From: JBFLVN01 sp040758475
GTDB taxonomy: Bacteria > JAGRBM01
Length of the DNA stretch: 8,887 nt
NCBI GenBank assembly: GCA_040758475.1
Contig: JBFLVN010000153.1
Span: 1-8,887 of the forward strand
Direction of reading: 5' to 3'
This document shows positions 1-7,481 of the stretch, piece by piece. The notes under the pieces were generated by a model that saw nothing but the letters and a program-made list of their open reading frames with translations, was not told where the DNA came from and did no database searches. Position numbers and translations under genes: made by a program. The first letter of the stretch is position 1; each line of letters opens with the position of its first letter.

Positions 1-2
1 GA

Positions 3-1035
3 CTCCCGCCGTGGGCGGCTTTCGACCCGGATACGGGCGTGATTTCGGGTGCTCCCGGTGAAGCGGACCGGGGGGAATACCCCGTCACGTTCCACGTCGT
101 GGACGCCCTGGGGCTTGAAGACGAATACCCGGAGATCGATACGACGTTCCTCTCCATTCTGGTCGGGACGTTCCCCAGGATCGCGGGTGATCCTCTCACG
201 AGCGTGTACGAAGGGGACTCCTACAGTTTCACCCCCACGGCCACGGCGGGTGATCGCCCGGATCTCCGCTTCAGGATCGAGAACAAGCCCTCCTGGGCCT
301 TCTTCAATTCGAACACGGGCGCCCTCACCGGCGTGCCCACCCAGGAGGACGTGGGCGTCTACGAGAACATCGTCATCGCCGTCTACGATTCCATCTCGCC
401 CGAGGCCGAACTCCCGCCCTTCACGATCACCGTTTTGAACAAGAACGACCCGCCCGCCGTCGCCTTGGAAGACGCGCCGCCGGTCTATACCGTCAAGGAA
501 GACGAGGATTTGGTGCTGATCCCCGAAGTCTTCGACCGGGACGTGGAGGATTTTGGCGACTCGGTTACCATCTCCGGCAATCTTCCCGCCTGGGCGAACG
601 TGAACCCCGCTACCGGCGAAGTCGTCGGGCGGCCCGCGAACGCCGACGTGGGGACTTTTGCGGGCCTGCGCCTCACCGCGACGGACGCGGCGGGCCTCCA
701 GGGCTTTAGCCACACCTTCACCATCGAAGTCCTCAACACGGAAGACGCCCCGATCGTACACAACTGCCCGCCCGCCCAGGTGAATCCGGGCCAGAGCTAC
801 TTCTTCCAGCCACTCGTCACCGACGACGACACCGTCCACGGCGGAACCTTCCAAGTCCAGGTCGCGAACCGCCCCCACTGGATGAATTTCGACCCGGAGA
901 GCGGCGCTCTTAGCGGCACGCCCACGGCGGACGACGTGGGGATTTATCCCGACGTACACGTGCTGGCCCTCGACGAAGGAGGGGCCATCGGGCGCTGCGC
1001 CCCCGTGGACATCGCGGTCGGAAACCCCGCGCCCC
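3..1035 (+). repeat. Four tandem Ig-like (He_PIG / cadherin-like) repeats
   Basis: This is a protein-level tandem array inside the giant gene, with boundaries near 3-170, 171-459, 460-755 and 756-1035; the first copy is cut by the window edge. Each copy carries the putative-Ig signature: a W after P ('PPWAAF', 'PSWAFF', 'PAWANV', 'PHWMNF'), then 'D/N-x-x-TG/SG-x-x-x-G-x-P', then 'A-D-V/R-G-x-Y/F' and a strand ending 'x-D' before the linker. Copies 2 and 3 end in LNKNDPP and LNTEDAP, typical inter-domain linkers. Such arrays usually act as extracellular stalks or adhesion arms. More copies probably lie upstream. Confidence 0.88.
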
Positions 1036-4000
1036 TTCCGCAAGGGACGCCTACGAAACTTGGCGGCCCGCCTACGCTCTTCGATCGGGCCAAGTTCCTT
1101 TACGACGGCCCCAATGCCGTCCAGTTCGATGTAACACCGGGGGCCGTAAAGCCCGGCACCGCTACGATCCTTCGCGGGAAAGTCTTGAAGGAATCGGGCG
1201 CGCCCCTCGCGGGCGTCCAGGTGACGGCGCTTGGAAAACCCGAATTCGGATACACCACCACCCAGTCGGATGGCTCCTACAGCATGGCCGTCGCCGGCCG
1301 CGAGGCCTTCACCCTCGTATTCGAGAAACTCGGATACCTGACCGCCTACCGGCGCGCCCAGGCGCAAGCCCAGGACTTCACGTGGTTCGATGACCTTGCC
1401 CTCGTCCCCGAGCCCGCCACGGCCACGCAAGTCGCCGCGAACTCTCCGGACCTGCAAGTCATCGAAGGAGAGGCCGCGCCCGGCTACCAGCCCGTGGCCC
1501 TCATGGTCCCGGGCACGGAGGCGGAGATGGCCCTTCCGGGCGGCGGGACGCAGCCCCTGCCGCTCCTCTCCGTCCGCATGGGCGACCTGACCGGCAGTCC
1601 CGCGGGCGATGCCGCCCAGCCCGCCACGGCTGAGCAGGTGACGCACAACAACGTCCTCTCCCTTACCGCCGACGAGGCGGAGGCCGCCGGGGCCCTGAGC
1701 GTTTCCTTCAGCAAGCCCGTCGCCTTCTACGCGGAAAATTACCAGCAACACCCCGTGGGCGCGTTCCTCCCCACCCGGAGCTTCGACCCCGAAACGGGTG
1801 AATTCGTTCACGGCCGTGCGGGCCGCGTCCTCGAAATCCTGGACGTGCTGGAAGGCGCCGCCGAGATCGACTTCACGGGGGACGGCTTTGCCGACGATCC
1901 TTCGGAACTGGAAATCGATCCCACGGAACTCGCCTATTTGGCCACGCGCTACCTGCCGGGAGACGAACTCACGCGCACCGCCTACGACCACTTCACCTAC
2001 TGGTGGAACTGCGTCAATTACAGGGTCGAAGGCCACTGCCAGGACATCCTGAGCGCCATCCTCCCGGTCCCTTCCACGGACCTCGCCCGCCAGATCGACT
2101 TCCCGGTGGCGAGCCCCTCCGTCGAACTCGTCTCCGGCGTCGCCTTCGAGGCCGAAAACCAGCAACTGCTCGCCGCCAAGGAAGTGACCGGGGCGAATAC
2201 GAGCCTCGTCTATTCGAGCGGAAGGGCCAAGGGGCGTTCGCGGTCCTACGTCGTCGTCCAGCTCACCCCGGACACGGATACGCCCGAAGGAGCGGCCCTC
2301 TGGCAGACGATCTCCCTTCCCACGCCGCAGACGCCCCTCTACAAAGTGGCCTACACCCTCACCGTGGCTGGGCGGGTCTACGAGGCCCTTCTCGACCCGG
2401 CGCCCGGCATCCGCGTCGCCGCCGACTGGGACGGCAAGGACGCCTACGGCCGCGAAGCCATGGGCGTCCAGCAGGCCTTTTTCCAGGTGAGGTACTGGTA
2501 CAACACTCCCATCAATTTCCCGTACACGAACAATCCCATCCGGATTCCCGTATCGAGCCAGTATCCCCTCACCATCGGCAACTGGAACTCCCAAGGGGCG
2601 AACCGCCTGGGCGGTTGGGATTTAAGCATCCACCACGGGTACGACCCGGGCACGGCCACCGTCCACCTGGGGGATGGCTCCATGCAGACCTATCACCCCG
2701 AGGCCGCGGGCGGGGAAGAGGCCGTCGTGCAGGAAGTCTGCGACCAGCTGGATTGCCGGGCCGACCCGCTCCTGGCACCTTTCCACATCCAGACCACCGG
2801 CCTGGTGGAAATCGGCCAGCACTACCGCCACCAATTCGGCGTCGGTGAGCGGATGGATGGGCCGGATAATACCTTCTTCCTGCGCCGCAAGGCGTGGAAC
2901 TCCAAGGGGGAAACCTACTGCCTCGACCTTATCCACGACGTGGACGTCCATTCCCTGGAGAGCGGCAATCTGGTGGCGTCGACCAACATCACGGTCATCC
3001 GCAAGGGGGCTTCGTGCCAGGGTGTCGTGCTCTCGAACGTGGTGGATTACTACTGCGCCAAGAACTGGGCCGGAAACCCCGACCTGATCCGGGAGCACTG
3101 CGGCGGCCAGGTCCCCTTGGGGGCCTATAACGACCGCGTGACCCTGGACACGGCCGGGTGCAACAACGACGGCGCCCTTCTCTCCCGCGCCTCGGGTGGG
3201 GCGGACCCGCCGGGCCTCCAGCTTCTCGAAGCGGGCCAGATCAGCGACATCGCCGTGGCCGAGGACGGCTCCCTCTACTACGCCGACTCCTTCTGTGACG
3301 CCGTCGTCCGGATCGGCAAGGACGGCACCGCCCGCCGGGTGGCTGGCTCGGGCATCGGCGGCTTTTCGGGCGATGGCGGCCCGGCCCGGGAAGCACGGAT
3401 CAACAACCCCGAGTCCATCGCGCTTTCCAAGGACGGCACCCTCTACATCGCCGACAACCAGAACCACCGGATCCGCCGGGTGAGCCCCTCGGGCGTCATC
3501 ACGACCTTCATCGGCCGGGGACGCACGAACCTCGGCCGCTGGTACGAATACGACTATTTGGCCCCCGCGCCCAACGGCACCCCCGTCTCCGAGGCTTTCC
3601 TGGCCCTCCCCTGGCAGGTGCGGGTGGACGAGAAGGGCCGTCTCCTGTTGGAGGACGAACGCGCCCAGTACCGGGTTTCGGCGCCCTATCCCTCCCTCGA
3701 CTTCACGGTGGAGGACGAGCAAGGCCTCGCGGACGCCCGGTTCCTCGTCGTCTCCCAGGACGGCTCGGAAGCCTGGCAGTTCGACGCGAGCGGACGGCAT
3801 TTGAAGACCTTCGACACCTACACGAAGGCCGAGCTTTTCACTTTCGAGTACGACGAGACTTCCGGCTTGCTGGATAAGATCGTGGACGCCTCGGGCCTCG
3901 AAACCACCATCGGCCGGACTTCCTACAACCCCGCCACGGGCGGGGGCGGCTATGCCGTCAGTCTCACCGCGCCGGGCGGGCAGTTCACGGAGCTTTCGCG

Positions 4001-7000
4001 GGACGGCGAGGAACTCCTTCGCGAAATCCGCAACCCCGCCGGGGAAGCGAGCCAGTATTCCTACAAGGCCGATACGGACGGCCAAGGGCCCAACGACAAC
4101 CTGGGCCTCCTCGAAACCGTCACGAGCCCCCGCAGCACCCTTGCCTACGCCGCGGGCTACGCCTGGAACGGGGCCTTCGGCGGCGTTTCCACCCCCACGG
4201 GGGCCCATTTCATCTCGCCCCCGCCGGCGGAAAAACCCGTTTACGAGCGGGAAAAGAAGATCGTCAAAATGGACGGCCAGAGCCGCACCATGCGGCGCGA
4301 CCAGTACGCCCTCACCATCCTGGAAGGAAAGGAATCCCCGAGCGGCAAGCGCGAGCAGCATTTCTCCTACACGGGCCGGGACGAACTGCAAAGCAACTCG
4401 GCCCGCGTGGGCGATGCGGTAACCGAGAGCTACCCGGACGGGACGAGCGTTTCCGTCGAGATCGGCCGCGACCCCCGGTGGCGGGGGCAGGTGCCCTTCG
4501 CCAGATCGACGACGACGACCCTTCCCTCGGGCCTCTCGCGGAGCGTCTCGGTGGACGTGCTGGAGCCCTCCTACGGGCCGCTGGCCGACCCGGATTCGGA
4601 CGGCATCATCGACAATCCCCTGGAGATCGCGGACCTCAAGTCCACCGTGACGGTGAACGGCCGCAAATTCGAGCGGAGCTACGAGGCTTCTTCCCGGGAG
4701 CTTCGCGTCAAATCGCCCGAGGGGCGCGTCTCGGTGACGCGCTTTGATTCCAAGGGCCGGGTGATTTTCGAGCAGGCGGGGACTCTCGCGCCGGTCGAGT
4801 ATTCCTACGACCCGCGCGGGCGGCTCCTTTCCGTCACGCAAAGCGGAAGGGCCACGAACTTCGCCTGGGACGGGCGGGACCGGCTCTCTTCCGTGACCGA
4901 TCCCCTCGGCCGGGCCACCACGATTTCGGCCTACGACGGGGCCGATCGGCCCCTCTCGGTGGACCTCCCCGAGGGCGGGACTTTGACCTCATCCTTCGAC
5001 CCGGAGGGGAATTTGACGGGCCTTCGGGCGCCGGGGCAATCCCTGGATCACGGGTTCGAGTATTCCTCCCTGAACGAGGCCAGGAAGTACTCGCCCCCCT
5101 CGCTGACGGGCGCGTCGCGGGCGGGGATCGACTGGTGCGATCCGGAGACGGATTCGAGGTGCCCGTGCCCGGCGGGGCTGACGTGCGTGGGGCCCATGGA
5201 CATCCTGGACCCGGACCTTGAAACGGTGGGCCCGCAGGAGACGGAGTGGTTCTACGGGCGGGACCGGGAACTCGTGGCCCGGACGACGGCGCTCGGGGGC
5301 CCGGACGGGGAGTTCGTGGAGAACCAGTATTCCAGGAAGGGGCGGCTTCTCAAGACGCGGACGGACCTGGATGAAATCCAGCGGGTGTATGACGAATCGA
5401 CGGGGCAATTAATCGAGCTTCACAAGTCGGGCGTGACGGGAGCGGGGAGCCACTTCTTCGAGTGGGACGGCCCGCTGCCCACCGTGGAGCGGTACGAGGC
5501 GCCGCTGGACGCGGAGGTGGAACTGGCGAGCTACGAGGTACAGCGGACGTTCGATGGGAACTTCCGCCTTTCGACGGAAACCCTGGTAGCGCCGGGCCTG
5601 GGGGTGAACCCGGCGGTGGGGAGCGTGGACTACGCCTCGCAGGTGGCCACCACCTACGACGAGGATTCGCTGCCGCTGACCGTCACCGAAGACACGTCGG
5701 GGGCCCAGCTCGTGCTCGAGTGGGACACAAACGGCCTCCTGAAAAAGAAGACGCTAGGCGAGGTGGAGGAGTCGTTCTCTTATACGAGCTTCGGGGAGCT
5801 TCAAAAGCAGATCGTCCGGGCCAATGGCCAGCCTGTTTTGGAGATCGAGATACTCTCGCGGGACAACCTGGGGCGTATTCTCTCGAAGCTGGAGACGGAC
5901 CGGCAGGGGCTGGGGCGGCTCTCGTCGTACCGGTACGACGCGAAGGGGAGACTCTCCTACGAGAAGACGGTGGCCGTCTCTTCGGGGGACTTCGTGGAGA
6001 GCGAGTATTTCTACGACAACGCGGGGAACCGGACGAGGCTGTTGGAGAAGAGGACGAGGCGAGACTACATGGGGAACCAGCTCCCGCCGGGGCGCTGCGA
6101 GTGGAACTACGAGTACGACGCGCAGGATAGGCTCTTAAAGCAGGAGCAGGGGGAGGGGTCGAAGTGCCAGGAGACGTACGGACTCTTGGAGGTGCTTTCG
6201 AACCGGGGGAGGGCGTTCGGGTGGTCGGACAGCGGAAGGATGACGTTCGAGACGAACCTGACGAACCAGCTGGCCTCGGGGTACTGGGAGGTGGACTTCC
6301 CGAGGGAGGAATACCAGTACGGGCCGCAGGGGGAGCTGATCCAAGCGAGGTTCCCGAGGAAGCGGTATTTCGGGAACATCGACGACCCGGACAGCTCGCA
6401 ACTGGAGTCCTACCAGTGGGACGGGAGGGGAAGGCCGATCCAGGAGATCTGGTACAACTTCAGCATCCAGCTCGGCAGGCTGGTACCCGAGAACAAGCGA
6501 AGCTACATCTGGAGCGGGGGGAACATTATCGGGGAATACGCCGGATCGGTGCTGGACACGCGGTACGTGTACGCGCCCGGCGAGAGAGTGCCGACGTATC
6601 TGGTACTTAACCCCGGTGGCTGGAAGAACCCGGCGCTCTACCCGCCGGAGACGAAGGTCTACTACCTGGTCAAGGACTACCTGGGAAGCCCAAGACAGCT
6701 GATCGACGCGAGCACGGGGGAGGTCTTCGCCGAGGCGAGGTACACGGCCTTCGGGGAGGCCAAGGGCCTTGGGACGTTCCGAGCGAGGATGTTCCAGCAC
6801 CAGCCCTTCGGCTTCGCCGGGGGGATCTACAACCGCGGCACCCAGACCGTGAGGTTCGGGGCGAGGGATTATGACCCCAATACGGGGAGGTGGACGGGGA
6901 GAGATCCAATCCTCTTCGAGGGGAACCAATCGAACCTCTACGCCTACTGCAACAATGATCCTATCAACTGTGTTGATCCAAAGGGTACAGTTGTACCACT

Positions 7001-7481
7001 CATTATCTTGGGCGCATGGGCAGTCGCGGAAGTGGGACTCGCCGCATGGGACGCTTACGAAACTTATGACACTTTAACCGATCCCAATGCTACCGCTTTT
7101 GAAAAATGGACAACGGGAGGCATGTTTGTAGTTGGAGCTTTGGCACCAGGAGGCGGATATACAGCAGGTGCAAAATCAGTTTTTGGAACATCGCTTAAAG
7201 CTGGTAGTAAGAAGCTGGCGAGAGAGGCTCTAAAAGGTGGAGCTGGGAAAGCGGCCAGTAAATTCTTTAAAGGAGCCACTAAGAAGTCCGTAGATTTTGA
7301 GATTGTTGAGCTTTCTAATAAGACATTCCAATTCTCTTTTATTTCGCCTGCAGATACCCCTGGTTATATGAAAAAATATATTCAGCAGGTGGATGAGTTT
7401 GGGAATATTCTTGCTGAGTTCAAAGACACACTTGGTCCCAATGGCTTGATTCAGAGAAAGTGGTTGCATGGCGGTCCGTAA
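3..7481 (+). CDS. Giant RHS/YD-repeat polymorphic toxin with Ig-like, carboxypeptidase-like and NHL domains (5' partial)
   Basis: The frame is open from the window edge to TAA at 7479-7481, giving 2,492 residues here. The GTG at 39 is not the start: the codons before it (LPPWAAFDPDTG) complete the Ig-like motif that continues after it, so the true N-terminus and any signal peptide lie upstream. Domains in order: Ig-like repeats (3-~1035), carboxypeptidase-regulatory-like domain (~1155-1413), a linker with conserved LGGWDLSIHHGYDP and LGDG elements (~2604-2680), NHL repeats (~3237-3522), YD repeats (~3747-6660), RHS core (6660-6989), toxin tip (6990-7478). Several Cys residues in the linker and propeller (CNQ-, HC-, YC-type contexts at ~2010-3300) fit an extracytoplasmic, disulfide-containing protein. 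RHS proteins of this kind form a hollow shell around a self-cleaved C-terminal toxin used against neighbouring cells. Delivery route is unknown because the N-terminus is missing; no PAAR or type VI marker is visible. RHS toxin identity is very secure; the target is not known. Confidence 0.95.
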   Translation, partial: LPPWAAFDPDTGVISGAPGEADRGEYPVTFHVVDALGLEDEYPEIDTTFLSILVGTFPRIAGDPLTSVYEGDSYSFTPTATAGDRPDLRFRIENKPSWAFFNSNTGALTGVPTQEDVGVYENIVIAVYDSISPEAELPPFTITVLNKNDPPAVALEDAPPVYTVKEDEDLVLIPEVFDRDVEDFGDSVTISGNLPAWANVNPATGEVVGRPANADVGTFAGLRLTATDAAGLQGFSHTFTIEVLNTEDAPIVHNCPPAQVNPGQSYFFQPLVTDDDTVHGGTFQVQVANRPHWMNFDPESGALSGTPTADDVGIYPDVHVLALDEGGAIGRCAPVDIAVGNPAPLPQGTPTKLGGPPTLFDRAKFLYDGPNAVQFDVTPGAVKPGTATILRGKVLKESGAPLAGVQVTALGKPEFGYTTTQSDGSYSMAVAGREAFTLVFEKLGYLTAYRRAQAQAQDFTWFDDLALVPEPATATQVAANSPDLQVIEGEAAPGYQPVALMVPGTEAEMALPGGGTQPLPLLSVRMGDLTGSPAGDAAQPATAEQVTHNNVLSLTADEAEAAGALSVSFSKPVAFYAENYQQHPVGAFLPTRSFDPETGEFVHGRAGRVLEILDVLEGAAEIDFTGDGFADDPSELEIDPTELAYLATRYLPGDELTRTAYDHFTYWWNCVNYRVEGHCQDILSAILPVPSTDLARQIDFPVASPSVELVSGVAFEAENQQLLAAKEVTGANTSLVYSSGRAKGRSRSYVVVQLTPDTDTPEGAALWQTISLPTPQTPLYKVAYTLTVAGRVYEALLDPAPGIRVAADWDGKDAYGREAMGVQQAFFQVRYWYNTPINFPYTNNPIRIPVSSQYPLTIGNWNSQGANRLGGWDLSIHHGYDPGTATVHLGDGSMQTYHPEAAGGEEAVVQEVCDQLDCRADPLLAPFHIQTTGLVEIGQHYRHQFGVGERMDGPDNTFFLRRKAWNSKGETYCLDLIHDVDVHSLESGNLVASTNITVIRKGASCQGVVLSNVVDYYCAKNWAGNPDLIREHCGGQVPLGAYNDRVTLDTAGCNNDGALLSRASGGADPPGLQLLEAGQISDIAVAEDGSLYYADSFCDAVVRIGKDGTARRVAGSGIGGFSGDGGPAREARINNPESIALSKDGTLYIADNQNHRIRRVSPSGVITTFIGRGRTNLGRWYEYDYLAPAPNGTPVSEAFLALPWQVRVDEKGRLLLEDERAQYRVSAPYPSLDFTVEDEQGLADARFLVVSQDGSEAWQFDASGRHLKTFDTYTKAELFTFEYDETSGLLDKIVDASGLETTIGRTSYNPATGGGGYAVSLTAPGGQFTELSRDGEELLREIRNPAGEASQYSYKADTDGQGPNDNLGLLETVTSPRSTLAYAAGYAWNGAFGGVSTPTGAHFISPPPAEKPVYEREKKIVKMDGQSRTMRRDQYALTILEGKESPSGKREQHFSYTGRDELQSNSARVGDAVTESYPDGTSVSVEIGRDPRWRGQVPFARSTTTTLPSGLSRSVSVDVLEPSYGPLADPDSDGIIDNPLEIADLKSTVTVNGRKFERSYEASSRELRVKSPEGRVSVTRFDSKGRVIFEQAGTLAPVEYSYDPRGRLLSVTQSGRATNFAWDGRDRLSSVTDPLGRATTISAYDGADRPLSVDLPEGGTLTSSFDPEGNLTGLRAPGQSLDHGFEYSSLNEARKYSPPSLTGASRAGIDWCDPETDSRCPCPAGLTCVGPMDILDPDLETVGPQETEWFYGRDRELVARTTALGGPDGEFVENQYSRKGRLLKTRTDLDEIQRVYDESTGQLIELHKSGVTGAGSHFFEWDGPLPTVERYEAPLDAEVELASYEVQRTFDGNFRLSTETLVAPGLGVNPAVGSVDYASQVATTYDEDSLPLTVTEDTSGAQLVLEWDTNGLLKKKTLGEVEESFSYTSFGELQKQIVRANGQPVLEIEILSRDNLGRILSKLETDRQGLGRLSSYRYDAKGRLSYEKTVAVSSGDFVESEYFYDNAGNRTRLLEKRTRRDYMGNQLPPGRCEWNYEYDAQDRLLKQEQGEGSKCQETYGLLEVLSNRGRAFGWSDSGRMTFETNLTNQLASGYWEVDFPREEYQYGPQGELIQARFPRKRYFGNIDDPDSSQLESYQWDGRGRPIQEIWYNFSIQLGRLVPENKRSYIWSGGNIIGEYAGSVLDTRYVYAPGERVPTYLVLNPGGWKNPALYPPETKVYYLVKDYLGSPRQLIDASTGEVFAEARYTAFGEAKGLGTFRARMFQHQPFGFAGGIYNRGTQTVRFGARDYDPNTGRWTGRDPILFEGNQSNLYAYCNNDPINCVDPKGTVVPLIILGAWAVAEVGLAAWDAYETYDTLTDPNATAFEKWTTGGMFVVGALAPGGGYTAGAKSVFGTSLKAGSKKLAREALKGGAGKAASKFFKGATKKSVDFEIVELSNKTFQFSFISPADTPGYMKKYIQQVDEFGNILAEFKDTLGPNGLIQRKWLHGGP
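1155..1413 (+). other. Carboxypeptidase-regulatory-like beta-sandwich domain
   Basis: The segment reads as 'GKVLKESGAPLAGVQVTALG', then 'TTTQSDGSYSMAVAG', then 'TLVFEKLGYLTAYRRAQ'. This is the usual pattern of CarboxypepD_reg / transthyretin-like domains: G-x-V followed by G-x-P-L-x-G-V-x-V, then T-x-x-D-G-x-Y, then F-x-K-x-G-Y. The domain is a structural spacer found in surface and secreted proteins. In teneurins a transthyretin-related domain also precedes the NHL propeller and YD shell, so its place here is informative. It is not an enzyme. Confidence 0.8.
3237..3522 (+). repeat. NHL repeats (beta-propeller blades)
   Basis: Two clear blades are visible. The first reads 'DIAVAEDGSLYYADSFCDAV' with VRIGKDGTARRVAG. 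It is followed by the connector GFSGDGGPA. The second reads 'PESIALSKDGTLYIADNQNH' followed by RIRRVSPSGVITTFIG. The G-D-G-G-P-A connector and the 'N-P-x-x-I-A...G-x-L-Y-I-A-D-x-x-N-H-R-I-R-x-V' pattern are diagnostic of NHL propellers. Only two blades are obvious, fewer than the five or six of a closed propeller. Neighbouring sequence may supply degenerate blades. In teneurin-like proteins this propeller sits directly on the YD shell. Confidence 0.87.
3747..6659 (+). repeat. YD-repeat (RHS) shell region
   Basis: Many imperfect YD repeats are visible, including FEYDETSGLLDKIVDASG (~3840), YSYDPRGRLLSVTQSG and FAWDGRDRLSSVTDPLGR (~4798-4910), YDGADRPLSVDLPEGG (~4933), YRYDAKGRLSYEK (~5932), YFYDNAGNRTRLLEK (~6006), YEYDAQDRLLKQEQG (~6111) and YQWDGRGRPIQEIWY (~6411). 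In known structures (TcC, RhsA, teneurin) these strands spiral into a hollow beta-barrel that cages the toxin. The stretch also contains a Ca-binding-like loop (4587-4613) and a Cys-rich insert (5097-5250), both described in the findings. Base skew changes within this region. Confidence 0.93.
6660..6989 (+). other. RHS core domain with C-terminal self-cleavage motif
   Basis: Hallmarks are YYLVKDYLGSPRQLIDASTG, a YTAFGE element, PFGFAGGIYN, VRFGARDYDPNTGRWTGRDP, and NLYAYCNNDPINCVDPKG. Together these match the highly conserved RHS-associated core. The paired Asp residues of the aspartyl-type self-cleavage site are encoded at 6903 (RDPIL) and 6975 (VDPKG), 24 residues apart as in typical family members. 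Cleavage is expected just after DPKG-T, near base 6990, releasing the tip. The first motif has Leu where DPIG normally has Gly. Confidence 0.93.
6990..7478 (+). other. Variable C-terminal toxin tip: hydrophobic pre-toxin segment plus small basic domain of unknown activity
   Basis: After the core, 163 residues remain. The first ~65 are hydrophobic: VPLIILGAWAVAEVGLAAW, then DPNATAFEKWTTGG, then MFVVGALAPGGGY. I know this type of segment, ending in PGGGY, from other polymorphic toxins, where it is thought to help membrane passage. A Lys-rich linker follows (KAGSKKLAREALKGGAGK). The last ~60 residues (from VDFEIVELSNKTFQF, through YMKKYIQQVDEFGNI and FKDTLGPNG, to RKWLHGGP) look beta-rich and basic. 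They hold no Cys and one His, the fourth residue from the end. This argues against HNH/WHH nuclease and Cys-protease or deamidase types. I cannot assign an activity; a nuclease or RNase is only a guess from the basic charge. GC is far lower than in the core (20 of 60 bases at 7321-7380). Confidence 0.8.
7454..7460 (+). promoter_or_regulatory. Ribosome binding site for the immunity gene, inside the toxin coding region
   Basis: GAGAAAG lies seven bases before the ATG at 7468. It is a moderate Shine-Dalgarno-like purine run and the only candidate, since the gene starts inside the toxin's last codons. With the 14-base overlap it suggests translation coupled to the toxin. Confidence 0.5.

Noticed and set aside
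39..41. GTG at 39 as the start of the giant gene
   Set aside because: The codons before it complete the Ig-like motif, and no ribosome binding site precedes it. The gene starts upstream of the window.
2003..2848. Plus-strand open frame of 281 codons in another frame
   Set aside because: The product is Arg/Pro/Gly-rich with no recognisable domain and lies wholly within the RHS gene.
2622..4841. Long minus-strand open frame of 739 codons
   Set aside because: It is antisense to the linker, NHL and YD regions, which show clear family motifs. Its product is low-complexity (Gly/Arg/Val/Ala-rich), as expected for a shadow frame in GC-rich DNA.
6135..6929. Minus-strand open frame of 264 codons opposite the RHS core
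   Set aside because: The plus strand here encodes the diagnostic RHS core; the antisense product is Pro/Arg/Leu-rich with no motif.
7290..7478. HNH-, WHH- or GHH-type nuclease warhead
   Set aside because: The tip contains only one His and no Cys, so the paired His/Asn metal site of these families is absent.
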